A DNA stretch of 64,000 bases from Holacanthus passer (lineage: Eukaryota > Chordata > Actinopteri > Pomacanthidae): positions 13,598,001-13,662,000 of the forward strand of contig JAFREQ010000011.1 in the NCBI GenBank assembly GCA_025331565.1, given 5' to 3'. The notes beneath the pieces were generated by a model. The model saw only the letters and a list, made by a program, of their open reading frames with translations. It made no database searches and was not told the origin of the DNA. Positions 47,240-64,000 of this stretch are shown one piece after another (positions within the stretch are counted from its first letter, which is position 1; each line of letters opens with the position of its first letter). Made by a program: the position numbers and the translations under genes.

Positions 47240-48220
47240 TGCTGTGTGTTTACAGGCCCGGCTGCACCTGCTGTCACACAAAAGCAGGGGAATGATGGTG
47301 CACACGCACACACACACACAGATGGGTGAATACATGCATGATGGGAAAATCTGAAAAAAATTCTTTAAACAGGTTTCTTATATGTCAATGCTGCTTAATT
47401 TGATGAGTGTAGGTGGGTCTACCCTCCTCTTATCTCCACGCAGGCACCTATAGAAGTACAATACATGCATGCAAAATACTCCAAGTAAAAAAAAAAAAGT
47501 GCATTCAAAATTAGCAGCCTCATGTGCTTGAAATGGCCCCTGTGAGTGATATATTATCATACATTTCATTATTAGGCTGGTGATGCATCAATGCATAAGG
47601 AGCATCTGGGGGGCGTTAGGTGATTAATGGGGTAGGAAAGAAGAAAAAAAAAAGGTCTGCAACACTATTCACATTTTAGGACTTTGGACTTTTCTTTTTT
47701 GTGAAATATTGGATAGTTTGGGTGTGAGACAGTTATTTAAATGAAACCACCAGAGCAGCTCAGATGACAAATGTCTCTTTGGTGAAACAGCTCATAAATA
47801 TCTGAAACATAGCATGAGGCCCCAACGTGAGGTCACAAGCCATAAATGTGAGGAACCACTGGTTTAATCTGTAACAATGCATTATATTTTGCTCATGTTT
47901 TTTGTTATGTAAATCTTAATCTGAAAAGTAACTCTCTTGAAATGAGCTCCCACTTCACTCACTCTTAAGTCCAGTATGTGCAGGGTGGAGGTTTCATGTT
48001 TGCGCATTAGATTTCTGTGAGTCGCAAACTGAGCGAGGATGCGTTCGAGGTGAGCACGGAGAAACCTTCCTCCCTTCAACAAATGAAGGTGGAAACAGCC
48101 TCGTAGTGTCAAACTCTGCACATTCATCATTTTGCACAGCGAAGGTCAAACATCCAAGAGAAATGACATTGAACAAAGCATATTTTGGACATTGAACAGA
48201 GCATATACTTGTTTTTTCTT
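47240..48220. other. Interval between the CpG-rich block and the ptgis 3' end
   Basis: No gene recognised. About 47680-47870 is a degenerate teleost repeat recognised by ggactttggacttttc and ggtcacaagccataaatg. The remainder looks unique. Confidence 0.4.
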
Positions 48221-48226
48221 TTTATT
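48221..48226 (-). terminator. ptgis: Probable polyadenylation signal of ptgis
   Basis: AATAAA on the minus strand about 150 bases after the stop codon, followed in gene sense by an A-rich then T-rich stretch. Confidence 0.5.
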
Positions 48227-48373
48227 GAAAATATTAGTGACAAATTTAAATATCATATATAGATACACTGATTAAATATAACAGAATAAATAGTTCTACA
48301 GTACATATATCAAAAAGGTTTATAAATCAACATTGTTTACAGTTAGTCTACAGTACAGAATTCTGTTATCAAG

Positions 48374-54673
<6,300 letters not shown>

Positions 54674-56559
54674 GTTTCCGAAAAGTCTGATACTTGTCCT
54701 GTCCTGCAGGTAATTTACTCCATAGCTGCTGGCAACTGACTTAAATCTCTGAGCCCGGCTCAGCTGTAACCACCTTTTGTTAGGAGGTGTGGAAAGGTGT
54801 GGCTTGGGACACAAAGAGTTACACAATCCTCAGACAGTCAGACACCACACAAGCCACCACATCCTGAGCAAGTAACACAAACTGAACTTATTCCAAACCA
54901 TACTTCATGATTTATACTATTTACAGCTTAGTTCAACACCTTTCAGGAGGTAAACAACCTGCAAAAAATCCTCCTGTTATACTTCATACAGTGGAAAAGC
55001 CACCTGCCGGAACATTTCTTATCAGCCACATCATCGAGGCGAAGGGCCTCATGTTTCGTTCAGTCAGGGGTGATGTCAGCAGAGGAGACATATTTCTTGG
55101 AAGGTGTCATACTACCCAGGAGGAACCCTTTATGTAAACATTGTGTAATGTCTATTTTTACCTCCCTGACAATGACATCAAGACACTCATGTCCACAAGT
55201 ATCTACTGATGACGCAGTCTGTCACAATAAAACCGATGATTAATTACCCAATCCCTGTTGCTTGTTTGTGTTTATGACCATATATGATGTGATTTTACTA
55301 ATATTCTTACAAGTGAATGAATACCTAATTAGAGTAATTATGCAGCCAATTGAATGCATGCAAATCTATGGTGATAATAAAAGAGAGATAAAGGCATTCA
55401 AGATATAATTCTTATAAAATATATATATTTATATTTTCTTTAAAAGGCAGCAAACTGGTGCTCTGAAAATGTACAGCTTATTCAGGCTGTTGGTGTCCAG
55501 TGGACCAGCAGATGGTAGTCATGCTCTTACAGTAGAGCCGCCTCACATTAACAGGAGAAAAGTTTGGTATCAGACACTGAAGTAAAAAAAAAAAAAAAAT
55601 CATACAATAACAGAAAGTCCTCAGTTTTTCACCTCAAATGACAAATAACGTTAAAGTCAATGCAGCTGAGCTTGACAGGAAATATATAAGTGCTAACTTG
55701 TTTGATAATCGATGTGTATGAATTAAACTCAAACATGTGATCACTAAAAATATACTTCAGACAATCACAGATAAGTCAGGAGGCAAAACCATAGTAGCTT
55801 TCAGATTTTAGTTCAACTATTAAATCCACGTAGTTTTTATACAACTACCAGGTTTTCTTTGTATCGAATGAAAGAGTCAAAAACATGGACAAGTTAAATA
55901 ACAAGGAAGACTTTAAGATGTCACTTTCAGAGGAATTAAATGAGTCATTTTAAGGTTTCTCAACAGTGAGTAAGTAGCCGTTAGCATGTACCTAGCTAAC
56001 AGTCTCTGTGCTACAGGCTAATTGGCCGGACTAGACACAACAACCGGAAAGTTCCGTTCCTACCGCAAATATTTACACTGCAATGTGCACGAATGGTCTT
56101 CTTCTAAATCATGCAGGTAATATACGGCATATATAAATATACAGGGAATGAATGTACATATAAACACTAACATTTCCGTAACTTACCGTTGTACAAGATA
56201 TGATACAGAGATAAAAATCCAGTATCCCATTTATCAGTAATTCTGATCCCCAGCTGCGTGAAGTATTTTATTTTAAAGCCAATTAACATTCAACTAAATA
56301 TTAAACAATATAAAAGACAAGCAATATATAAGATTTATGCTAATTTTACACTAACACAACACACACAATTTAACCAATTGAAGCATATCAGAAATAAGAC
56401 TCATTAAATACTGATAATCTTTTGCTGTCTCTAAATGTCAAGTATTGTAAATGAATGGAATATATATAAAGTATTCATATGCACACCTAACAAGTAACAA
56501 GTTTAATGCTGTCTGTACACAATTTGAAATACAGGTGGCCCAGTTAATTTGATTTCACA

Positions 56560-56960
56560 ATGTTAGAATATTTTTGACAGAACTGGCCTGAAACTGGACC
56601 CGGATGAAACTATGGTGATCAATGCCACAGGGGAAGAGGAGAGGAAGAACAGATGCAACAATATTGTCATACCCTACGTGTCTGGAGTATCTGAGCAACT
56701 CTGGAGGATCTTTAACAAACATTGCATCCCAGGGTTAATGGTCATTCTCACTTGGCATCAGGTGACTCCCAAACGACTCTCAACGACCGTCCTTTGACAT
56801 CCAGGAGCACCCGCGTACTAAGTGGTATCAATGACGCAGTTCCACAGAGGTATAAGTACCTGGGTCTCTGTACCAGTCAGTCAGAACTGAAGAAGCTTCT
56901 CGGATGAGAAGTGAAACGTCTTCAAGAATCTACACCAAGTCCAGTTGCCTTCAACTCAAC
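56560..56960 (+). mobile_element. Penelope-like retroelement fragment (broken)
   Basis: An open frame at 56612-56797 reads NIVIPYVSGVSEQLWRIFNK, which resembles the conserved segment just upstream of the GIY-YIG endonuclease domain of Penelope-like elements. The frame then shifts and stops. Further on, gaagcttctcggatgagaag and gtgaaacgtcttcaag followed by aagtccagttgcc are the typical 3' end. The endonuclease and most of the reverse transcriptase are missing. Assignment by recall of the family. Confidence 0.6.
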
Positions 56961-59099
56961 TCGCATTTGTACATCAGTTTCTTCTCATCTGGCAATGTGG
57001 TTACTGAAAATGGTAACAGCAAAACCATTTTTATAATGATTTCTAAATTGCAGATATTATGGATAATCTATTGCCCAAATTGTATTAGAATTACTGATGC
57101 TATAATGGTGTAAAATTACTGGGCTTATCAACAAAGGGAAGAAAATCCTTTAGCTTTAAATGAATGGTATAATGCTGTTTCCCAATGGTGGAGTGAATTT
57201 ACAAATTATATGTTAACTTACAGTATTAGTTAAATAATGATCTAAATGATGAAACAGTTACAGACATACTGTATTTCAGCTACCGTTTGGTTCTCCTTGT
57301 CCTGCTGATTTTTGCTATGTAAAACATTTCTGATGTTACACCTGAAAGAAGAGGACATATTCGCTATCTAATGCTTTTCATTCAAGTCTGAATCAGGCCT
57401 ATATAGTGTTTGGACATCTCCCAAAGAGAAGGAAGAGACCAGCAGTACTGTCAGCCAATAGGGGCAGCATCTCTGGAATAATAGTGTTATTATGTTAATG
57501 ACCCTAAACTGCCTGTCTCATAAAAGGCGGGTGTGGTGCACTGGAAACCAAATGACTTTAAACAAACAGCCTCTGGTATAAACATCACATATACACATTT
57601 ACATACAACAAAATGGTTTTACGCCCACATTTAATGTCTGGTGATTTGAGCCCACGCAGTCTCTTTTGAAACCAACAGCATATCACTTCATTATCATGGA
57701 CATGATACACTCATTGCAGTTGGAAGGTTAAAAAAAATCCAAGTCAAAACTGAGAGTCAGGGCGAAATTACATATTTTGCCACCAGTCATATCCAGGGGG
57801 TCAAATATAAACATTTATAAACAGTATATCTACCACATAGTCTTGAGCTCCATCAGCTGCTTTAGCAAGAATGATCAATAATAATTATTGTACCTATATT
57901 TTATAAGTTTACTTGTTGTATTTATAATGTTACTTTTTAAAAATATACACTTTACTTCTTAGTTCATTAAAGACAGATATATAATAATATGTTATCCAAT
58001 GTAATGACCCTGCAGTGTAAAGGAGGTTATATAAAACATTTGTCTTAACTAATTAAATAATTCATAATATTTGCAAATGAATAAATAAGAAACATTCAGT
58101 GTAAATCATCACTGCTTAAATCATAAAACAACTTCTGAACATCAGGCACAATCCTGAATAACTCCACCATAAAGAACATTTACACAGCAAAGGATCTTTA
58201 TTAGCCTCCTAAAGAAACTTAATGTTTTCTACGTGGACCATGTGATGATCATTCCTCCTGTAAAGTGGATGGCGTTAAAGTTTCCGTGGCCTAGTTACAC
58301 ACAGCTTTTTCACATTATTTTCAAAACCCACCCCGACTTTTATCAGGCTCACTCTGTGGCCAAAGGATTGGTGAGTAACATTTGTTCAGGAAATTACAAG
58401 TTGAAGTGAAGATTGTGTGGTGAGAACTAAACGCTTCACCCCTGCAGATTTCTCCTGGGCTCTGGCCCAGCTTTAACAGTCGCCACAGGCTGACGGGAGC
58501 CCACAGATTTCCTGAGAATTGGGTGCAAAGGACAAGGGACCAGGATTTCTTGACGCAGTCCAAAATGCAATCCTTGCACAGATTCCAAAAAAAGTGCTCA
58601 ATTATCCCTGCACATCAGTTTGCATTGCTCTGAGACAAAACACATTGTGGGTGGATGTCGCAGATGTAGCACACAGTTATACTTGAGAAGTCATTTGTCA
58701 GAAAACTGTGCTGAAGAGCAGAGCACTGAGGGGGAAAGAGCAGGACAGAGTGACTCATTGAGCCATTGTGACTTTCTCTGGGGAGATCCTCCATCATCTT
58801 TGTCAAAATGTTGCAACTGTGGAGCTGAGGACAGGTTATTTGTAACACCTCAGTTTCCTCCACTCGGAAATAGGTTTCTAACCAAATCGTTTTAGGGAAT
58901 GTTTCCTAACATTTTAATTTCCTGTATAATCTGGATAATTTGGTGATTTTGCGATAGTAATATGACAGTGATTTACATTTGATTTGCATGCAGGCTGCAC
59001 AGAACCATCAAAGATACTGTGATGAGTTTACGGCTCAACATTGGCCCTGGGCAGGCAGCACGGCATATCTTTAGTGGTTCTTGGTTTTTATCCAGAGAT

Positions 59100-59350
59100 G
59101 CAAAGATTAGCTGATTAATCAATTAGTTGATTGTCAGAAAATTAATCTGCAACTATTCTGATGATCAATTAATCATTTCTCCTTTGGATGGATTTGATGC
59201 TTTTCTTAATTGTACATAATAGTAGACTGACTATCTTTTAGACTCTTGGTCAGACATCTGAAAATTTCAGCTGTGAGATATTATAACAGCATTTTTCACT
59301 ATTTTCTGACACCTTATAGACAAAAGAAATAATCAATGAATCAAGAAAAG
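59100..59350 (+). repeat. Teleost dispersed repeat with attaat-rich head
   Basis: gctgattaatcaattagttg, gtcagaaaattaatctgcaa and ttttctgacaccttatagac occur in this order in a widespread percomorph repeat. A short fragment of the same family is at 8253-8300. Confidence 0.6.
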
Positions 59351-59384
59351 ATTGTGTTGAGATTGTGTTGTCTGTTGTCTGTTG

Positions 59385-59700
59385 CCAATAAGATAAGATT
59401 TAATTGTCCCTCAGTGTGGAAATTCACTTTGTCCAGCAGCAAAGACAATAGAGCAGTTAAATTGTGCAGACAATAAAGAATATAAAGGGAGGTACTGGTA
59501 TTAACAAATTAACAAATGTACACAAGACTCTTTACAAATATACATGAAATATATGAAAATGTGATCAAGTATATACACTACGGACAGGAAAATTAAATAT
59601 GAAAAATATTAAATATGAAGTATAGCACATGGAATTGAAGAAATATTGCACAGTGAATGGAATGTCTACAAGTATATGTTGCACAGATATAATGGCATAA
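59385..59700 (-). mobile_element. LINE-like tail, minus orientation
   Basis: Begins with ataagataagatttaattg (inverse of the TTATC tail) and continues with tcagtgtggaaattcacttt. Further on it has a gaagaaatattgcacagtg block. This is a longer 5'-truncated piece than the other tails here. No coding remnant was seen. Confidence 0.5.
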
Positions 59701-60286
59701 ATGTATGGTCTATTGGGAGCAGTGCTGGTTATACATCAATCACTAATTACTTAATGTTAATACTTAAAGAGCTAATAATCATGAGACATGGACCTCATGT
59801 TTTTTCATAATGTTACATTATCCCAAGTTTGACATGAGATCATACAGACTTCAGATGATGAGGGTTCCAGCAACAATGAGTACAAATTTCTTCAAGAATA
59901 CAATATTTGGACAACAGTATGAAGATGTCAGTATTTCACCCTGTTTTGTTTGTGTGTATATTGTAAATGTATATTATAAACATAAAACATAATAAGACAA
60001 ACATCTGAAACACTGCCTGCTGAAACTGTTGGATAACAACGCCTGTATTCTGCAGCCAGCTTCAGTCTCACACCCTGATCAAACTCTGATCTCCAACAAA
60101 CTGTGTGTGTATGTATTCATCCAGCTGAGGACAACAACATACATGTGGGGAAGGTTTGCACATCAGCTCACTCAGACAAACCTTAAATCATCCATGAGAA
60201 GAAAAGTGGTGAAGGAAGGAGGGGGGAGTTGAGGGGAGGAGTCTCACATTGACTTTCACATCCATTCAGCCTTTTCTGCAGCAGCA

Positions 60287-60686
60287 TTGAACTTGGAGGG
60301 AGAGAGAGAGAGAGAGAGAGAGAGCAGACTGGACCTCAGTGCCATTATCGCAGAGGCTGCCATAGCTGTTCCTTCCACTGAAATGTACATCAAACGTGAG
60401 TTGTTTTCCGATTCACAGAGGAGAGCTGCTGAAGAAGAGGAGTGGTCAGACACCCAGCAGACCATTATGCACTTTTAGCTCGACGTAGCCTCGAACGCAG
60501 CGCAGGAGCCTCGAACAGCGTCGAGCGCCTTTAATCTCCGAAGTTGTGTCAATGATTCGCATCTGATTGTTGCTCAACTATCCGGAGAGGAGCTGCAGGG
60601 CAAAACGCTGCATTGTGCCAGAGCTGAGCTGAATTCCTGACGGAGGATTTTTGCACAATCCTGATCTCTCTCCCCCTCTCCCAAAA
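60287..60686 (+). promoter_or_regulatory. 5' UTR / promoter-proximal region of the srGAP gene
   Basis: A (GA)n run (60300-60324) is followed by increasingly CpG-rich sequence towards the start codon, including a duplicated gagcctcgaac-type motif at about 60488-60530. Two upstream open frames occur: 31 codons from the ATG at 60383 to the stop at 60478, and 4 codons from 60552 to 60566. The transcription start is not known. Confidence 0.45.
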
Positions 60687-60753
60687 ATGTCATCCCATGC
60701 GAAAGTCAAGAAGGACAAAGAGATTATTGCCGAATATGAGACCCAAGTGAAAG
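60687..60753 (+). CDS. srGAP-family Rho GTPase-activating protein, first coding exon only (partial)
   Basis: The 67-nt exon encodes 22 residues, with KKDKEIIAEYETQVK at its C-terminal side, and ends in phase 1 at a GTGGGT donor. This is the conserved N-terminus of the srGAP F-BAR domain; the split codon would continue with Glu, as in the family. srGAPs pair an F-BAR domain with RhoGAP and SH3 domains and act in Slit-Robo signalling and membrane protrusion (family knowledge). The 22 residues mix features of srGAP1, 2 and 3 (MSS and QVK) and of ARHGAP4 (SH-K and AEYETQVK), so the member cannot be named. The rest of the gene is beyond 64000. It starts divergently from ptgis. Confidence 0.75.
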
Positions 60754-63700
60754 GTGGGTAACACGCAGGCCTGCTCGTATTGTTATTCTGTGTGTGAAGG
60801 CACTATTGCGTAACTTAACCACACAGCTTTATATGGAGCTCAGTGTGCAGGGCTGGTGGGGTGGGACAGATCTTACACTCATGTCTTTTTCACAGATCTC
60901 TCATGCGTTCCTGTCATTTTATCTCCACCATTAACTCGTTGGAGATAAGGCTTGAATCCACAATAATGAAGATGTAACTTGGATGAACCGGTTTGTCTGT
61001 GGTGCTCTATAACATGCCTAGCCCTGCATGTGTGCCTGTGCAAAGCTTCTGCTGGAGCTTGATGATCTGTTTTAAAGTGCAGCTGGTATTTGACTGTCCT
61101 AGTGCTGCACACCCAACAAGGGAATGCACCAGTTCACCTTGGACAATCTTTCCACTAGACTGGAGGTCATGCACCTTTAGATACTCATGCAGGACACTTC
61201 TGCAGGAGACATCCGGGTGGCTGTATTTTACAACTTCCTCCAAAAACCAAATATTAGAATTGGCATTAAATGATATTGTGGTAATCATTTTCAAAGAGGG
61301 TGAGTGATGAGTATTTTCCTGACACTCTAGGACAAAGTGTAGTATCAGGAGAGAGAGAGAGGGCCATGCTCGAGAAGATCACACAGCAAACAGTTCAGAA
61401 AGTCCATAAATAATGTATGCTGTCTGTATGAATTATGAACCATGAAAGGATTTTACTGTCTGCCGCTAAATATGTGACCGGATAAACCACCCAGAGAGAG
61501 AGAAGGCAGAGTCAGGACCGCTGACGCTGTATTGGAACAGACAGAGCAGGATGTTGGCTAGGTGGGTTGTCTTCTTGGTTTTTTCAAGACAACTTCAACC
61601 AGTGTCAGCTCTAACACATCTGTGCATCACCCTCTCACTGTTGTGGTTTTGCTCGATATCATGTGGGTTTTGTTCACAGAGACAGAAAGAGCATCGAGAA
61701 TAAGTTGCCATTTTAAACCAGGACAATTCACCTCTATGCGTAATAATAATAGTGTTTCATGGACTATATTCATTTTGTCCATAATAAATTGGTTCAGTTT
61801 AGAAAAGACCAGCTCAGATTATTCTTATCCAGTATATAGTTACAGGCTGCAAAACTTTGCTCAGACCCCCCAAATCCACCAATGCGACCTAGAGCCACCA
61901 GCCAAACAACCAAGTTGAGCTGGGCTGTTGGCGTGTGTTGGGGTCTAATACATCACTGTATATAATAGTGACATCTCAAGGTGGAATTGACCTTATTGTA
62001 CAACTAGACAGCTTTACTTTGTTAAAGGAATAGTTTGGCATTTTGCAGTTAAAGTTGGATGAGAAGATCAACTCCACTCTCATATCTGTCTGCTAAATAT
62101 AAGGCTCAGCAAAAGACAGAAAGTGGAAAACAGCTAGTTTATTTCTTGGCCGGGTGCAGTGACTCCTTAAAAATCAAGAACAAGTAGTCCAGAACATTGG
62201 CTCCTGTAAAACCACACCTTGTGGTTTTTGCGTGTGCTTTTTGTTGTTGAGCTAGTTGCAGGTTTAAGTATCCTGCTGTAATAACATGTCTATGCAAGTG
62301 TCAGATTTGATTATGTCAGTTGATTATTCTAAACGTGAATACACCCCATGCATGTGTGCAGGGTGCCCCCTCTACTAAAAATATGTTCCCTCGTGCATGA
62401 TCTGGCCTGGATTTAACTACAACTAAATTCTGATTTTCTTATTTATTACACCCAAAATACAGATTAATAACTGTATAGTGTCTATGTACACGTATAAACT
62501 GTCTGTTTGTATAGCTCTACTTAATTTTAATTATATTAGTGTCAGCAAAAGCTAGTTTGTCTGCATGCCAAATCCATGAAAGCACAGAGAAACAGTGATG
62601 CCACTGAAGGCAATACTGGTGTTGATGAAGTCATTTGAGCGTCTGTGCAAATATGTGTAAATATTTCACCAAAGTCCAATTTTCCTTTTACAGACTTAAT
62701 TTAGATCTCACTGCTGATGTACACGCAGCAGAAATGACCGAAGCTTGTCAGCAAGTGTCTGGAACAAAGAGCATGATTTGCATTATACAGACAGAAGTGT
62801 GTTTTACTTTCGTCCTGTCACTTTCTTTTTCTGTTTATTTCTTTGACTCCTTCACTCTCTCACTCTTTCACACACTCACACTCTCTCTCTCTCTCTGGTC
62901 TCCACACCAGCTTTGTGGCTGTGAGAGAGCCATCACAGCTCCGTCTCCCGTCTCAGTTTCAGGAAAAGCTTTTAAGCTGACATCTTAAGCTCATTTGCAA
63001 AGTGGGCTTAGATCAGTTTGGAGCTGTGGGGGCTTTACTCTGACACTGACACTGGCCTCCAATAATGCTGAGTTGCTGACTGCACAGTGGTTCAATCAGG
63101 CACAAATCTAATGCACTTTGCAGTATTTTTTTTTTTACATGCCACATTTCAGCAAACAGTGGTGTCTCAGTCACATTAGAACTACGGATGTTGGTGTGCT
63201 GGTGTGTATTTTGAGCTGAAAGCTTTACATGTCAGGGCCTGCATTATTGTCACATGTCATCCCTGAATCATTGATGACTGAACAGTCACTCACACACAGG
63301 AGATACTGCTCAGTATCATAACATATCATAACAAGCATTTAGTCATTATCAGCAGCTAAAATCATCTTCATCATCTTTTTATTTGTGGCCAATACATGAT
63401 TTGTCTTCCTGTGTAGAACATAGTGCAGATTTGTTTGTACAGTGTTTGAACTAATATTTTTCCTTCTAAAGGGTGTAGCTGACCAGCCTTAGGTGTCTCT
63501 GAGCTTCCTGCTGTTCTCGAGAGCAAAACACAAGGAAATGTAGGGATGCCCTTTATCATGCATCATACTGTACTTCTAGCTGTAGGCCACGTTATCCTTA
63601 ATGCCATTTGATCTGTTTGGAGTCTCATGCACAAATTGCTTTAATAGGGTATATTGCAAATTGTTTATTATAAGATTTTCTATTGTTAAGGGAACATATG

Positions 63701-64000
63701 GCAATGAGGAATTTATGCAGCATTGATTGTGCATGGATATCTGTCCCTAAAACAGTAGAAAAGTAATTGAAATAAAAAAGCCTTTGGTGTTTGAATTCTG
63801 AAATATTTTTTTTGTCTAATTTGCTTTTGCTGGCTTGGTAACAAAACAGCATGCAACTATAGGCACTTGTGCTGCCAAATATTCAGGAGCGCACAGACAC
63901 ACCCCTCTGCGTGTATTCATCATAAAGAAAGAATGCTCAGACTGATACTGCCTTGAAATGTCAGGGTTGCGTTACGAGAGCGAAACAATGTCTTTGTTTC
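60754..64000 (+). other. Intron 1 of the srGAP gene (continues past the window)
   Basis: No second exon was recognised. It contains a family C MITE fragment (62023-62170), a CT-rich tract near 62877-62897 and otherwise AT-rich unique-looking sequence. Long first introns are usual for srGAP genes. Confidence 0.5.
62023..62170 (+). mobile_element. MITE-like element (family C), partial copy
   Basis: gttaaaggaatagtttggca, gatgagaagatcaactccac and ctcatatctgtctgctaaat match the head of the family also seen at 10884-11136. The right end is missing. A still shorter related piece is near 50740-50805 in ptgis intron 6. Confidence 0.6.

Larger units (their letters stand above)
54674..60286. other. Divergent intergenic region between ptgis and the srGAP gene
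   Basis: 5.6 kb between the two start regions, holding both promoters. A Penelope-like fragment (56560-56960), a degenerate repeat at 59100-59350 and a LINE-like tail (59385-59700) were recognised. A GT/CACC-type box (aaaggtgtggc) at about 54793-54803, upstream of ptgis, could be regulatory. The small open frames are not supported as genes. Confidence 0.5.

Noticed and set aside
46834..47354. Three overlapping plus-strand open frames of 99-132 aa
   Set aside because: GC-rich sequence and a GA repeat create open frames in several phases at once. Compositions are Arg/Glu runs from the repeat, with no recognisable domain.
56612..56797. Intact retroelement gene
   Set aside because: Only a short broken part of a Penelope-like element; no endonuclease or full reverse transcriptase.

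Overview
The window looks like a piece of a ray-finned (teleost, probably percomorph) fish chromosome. The evidence is vertebrate intron-exon structure with GT-AG junctions, compact genes, and many degenerate copies of dispersed repeat families that are typical of teleost genomes (foldback/MITE-like elements, LINE tails rich in TTATC, Penelope-like fragments, CA/GA microsatellites). There are no operons, rRNAs, CRISPR arrays or bacterial features.

Five protein-coding genes were assembled exon by exon. From left to right: (1) a retinol-dehydrogenase-10-like short-chain dehydrogenase on the minus strand (748-3840, five coding exons, 315 aa); (2) an sbspon gene (somatomedin-B plus thrombospondin-1 secreted protein) on the plus strand (7485-11979, five exons, 269 aa), head to head with the first; (3) a Kv2 voltage-gated potassium channel on the minus strand (17798-43391, two coding exons split by a 23-kb intron, 833 aa), assigned to Kv2.1/kcnb1; (4) prostacyclin synthase ptgis/CYP8A1 on the minus strand (48374-54673, ten exons, 489 aa); (5) the first coding exon of an srGAP-family (F-BAR/RhoGAP) gene on the plus strand (60687-60753), whose remaining exons lie beyond the window.

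The main observation is the gene order. In mammals SBSPON and RDH10 sit beside KCNB2 (human 8q), while PTGIS sits beside KCNB1 (human 20q). Here all are contiguous around one Kv2 gene, in the orientations known for both mammalian loci. The Kv2 tail carries Kv2.1-type motifs. The simplest reading is that this is the KCNB1-side paralogon, which has kept the second (2R) copies of rdh10 and sbspon. The rdh10-like protein lacks the segment that lengthens RDH10 between the cofactor site and the next strand, which fits a separate paralogue.

The rest is intronic or intergenic: the large kcnb1 intron (19724-42815), a CpG-rich block at about 46.9-47.2 kb that may be the distal kcnb1 promoter, a 5.6-kb ptgis-srgap interval, and 3.2 kb of srgap intron 1. 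Repeat families and short palindromes are listed individually. No gene of bacterial or viral origin was seen.
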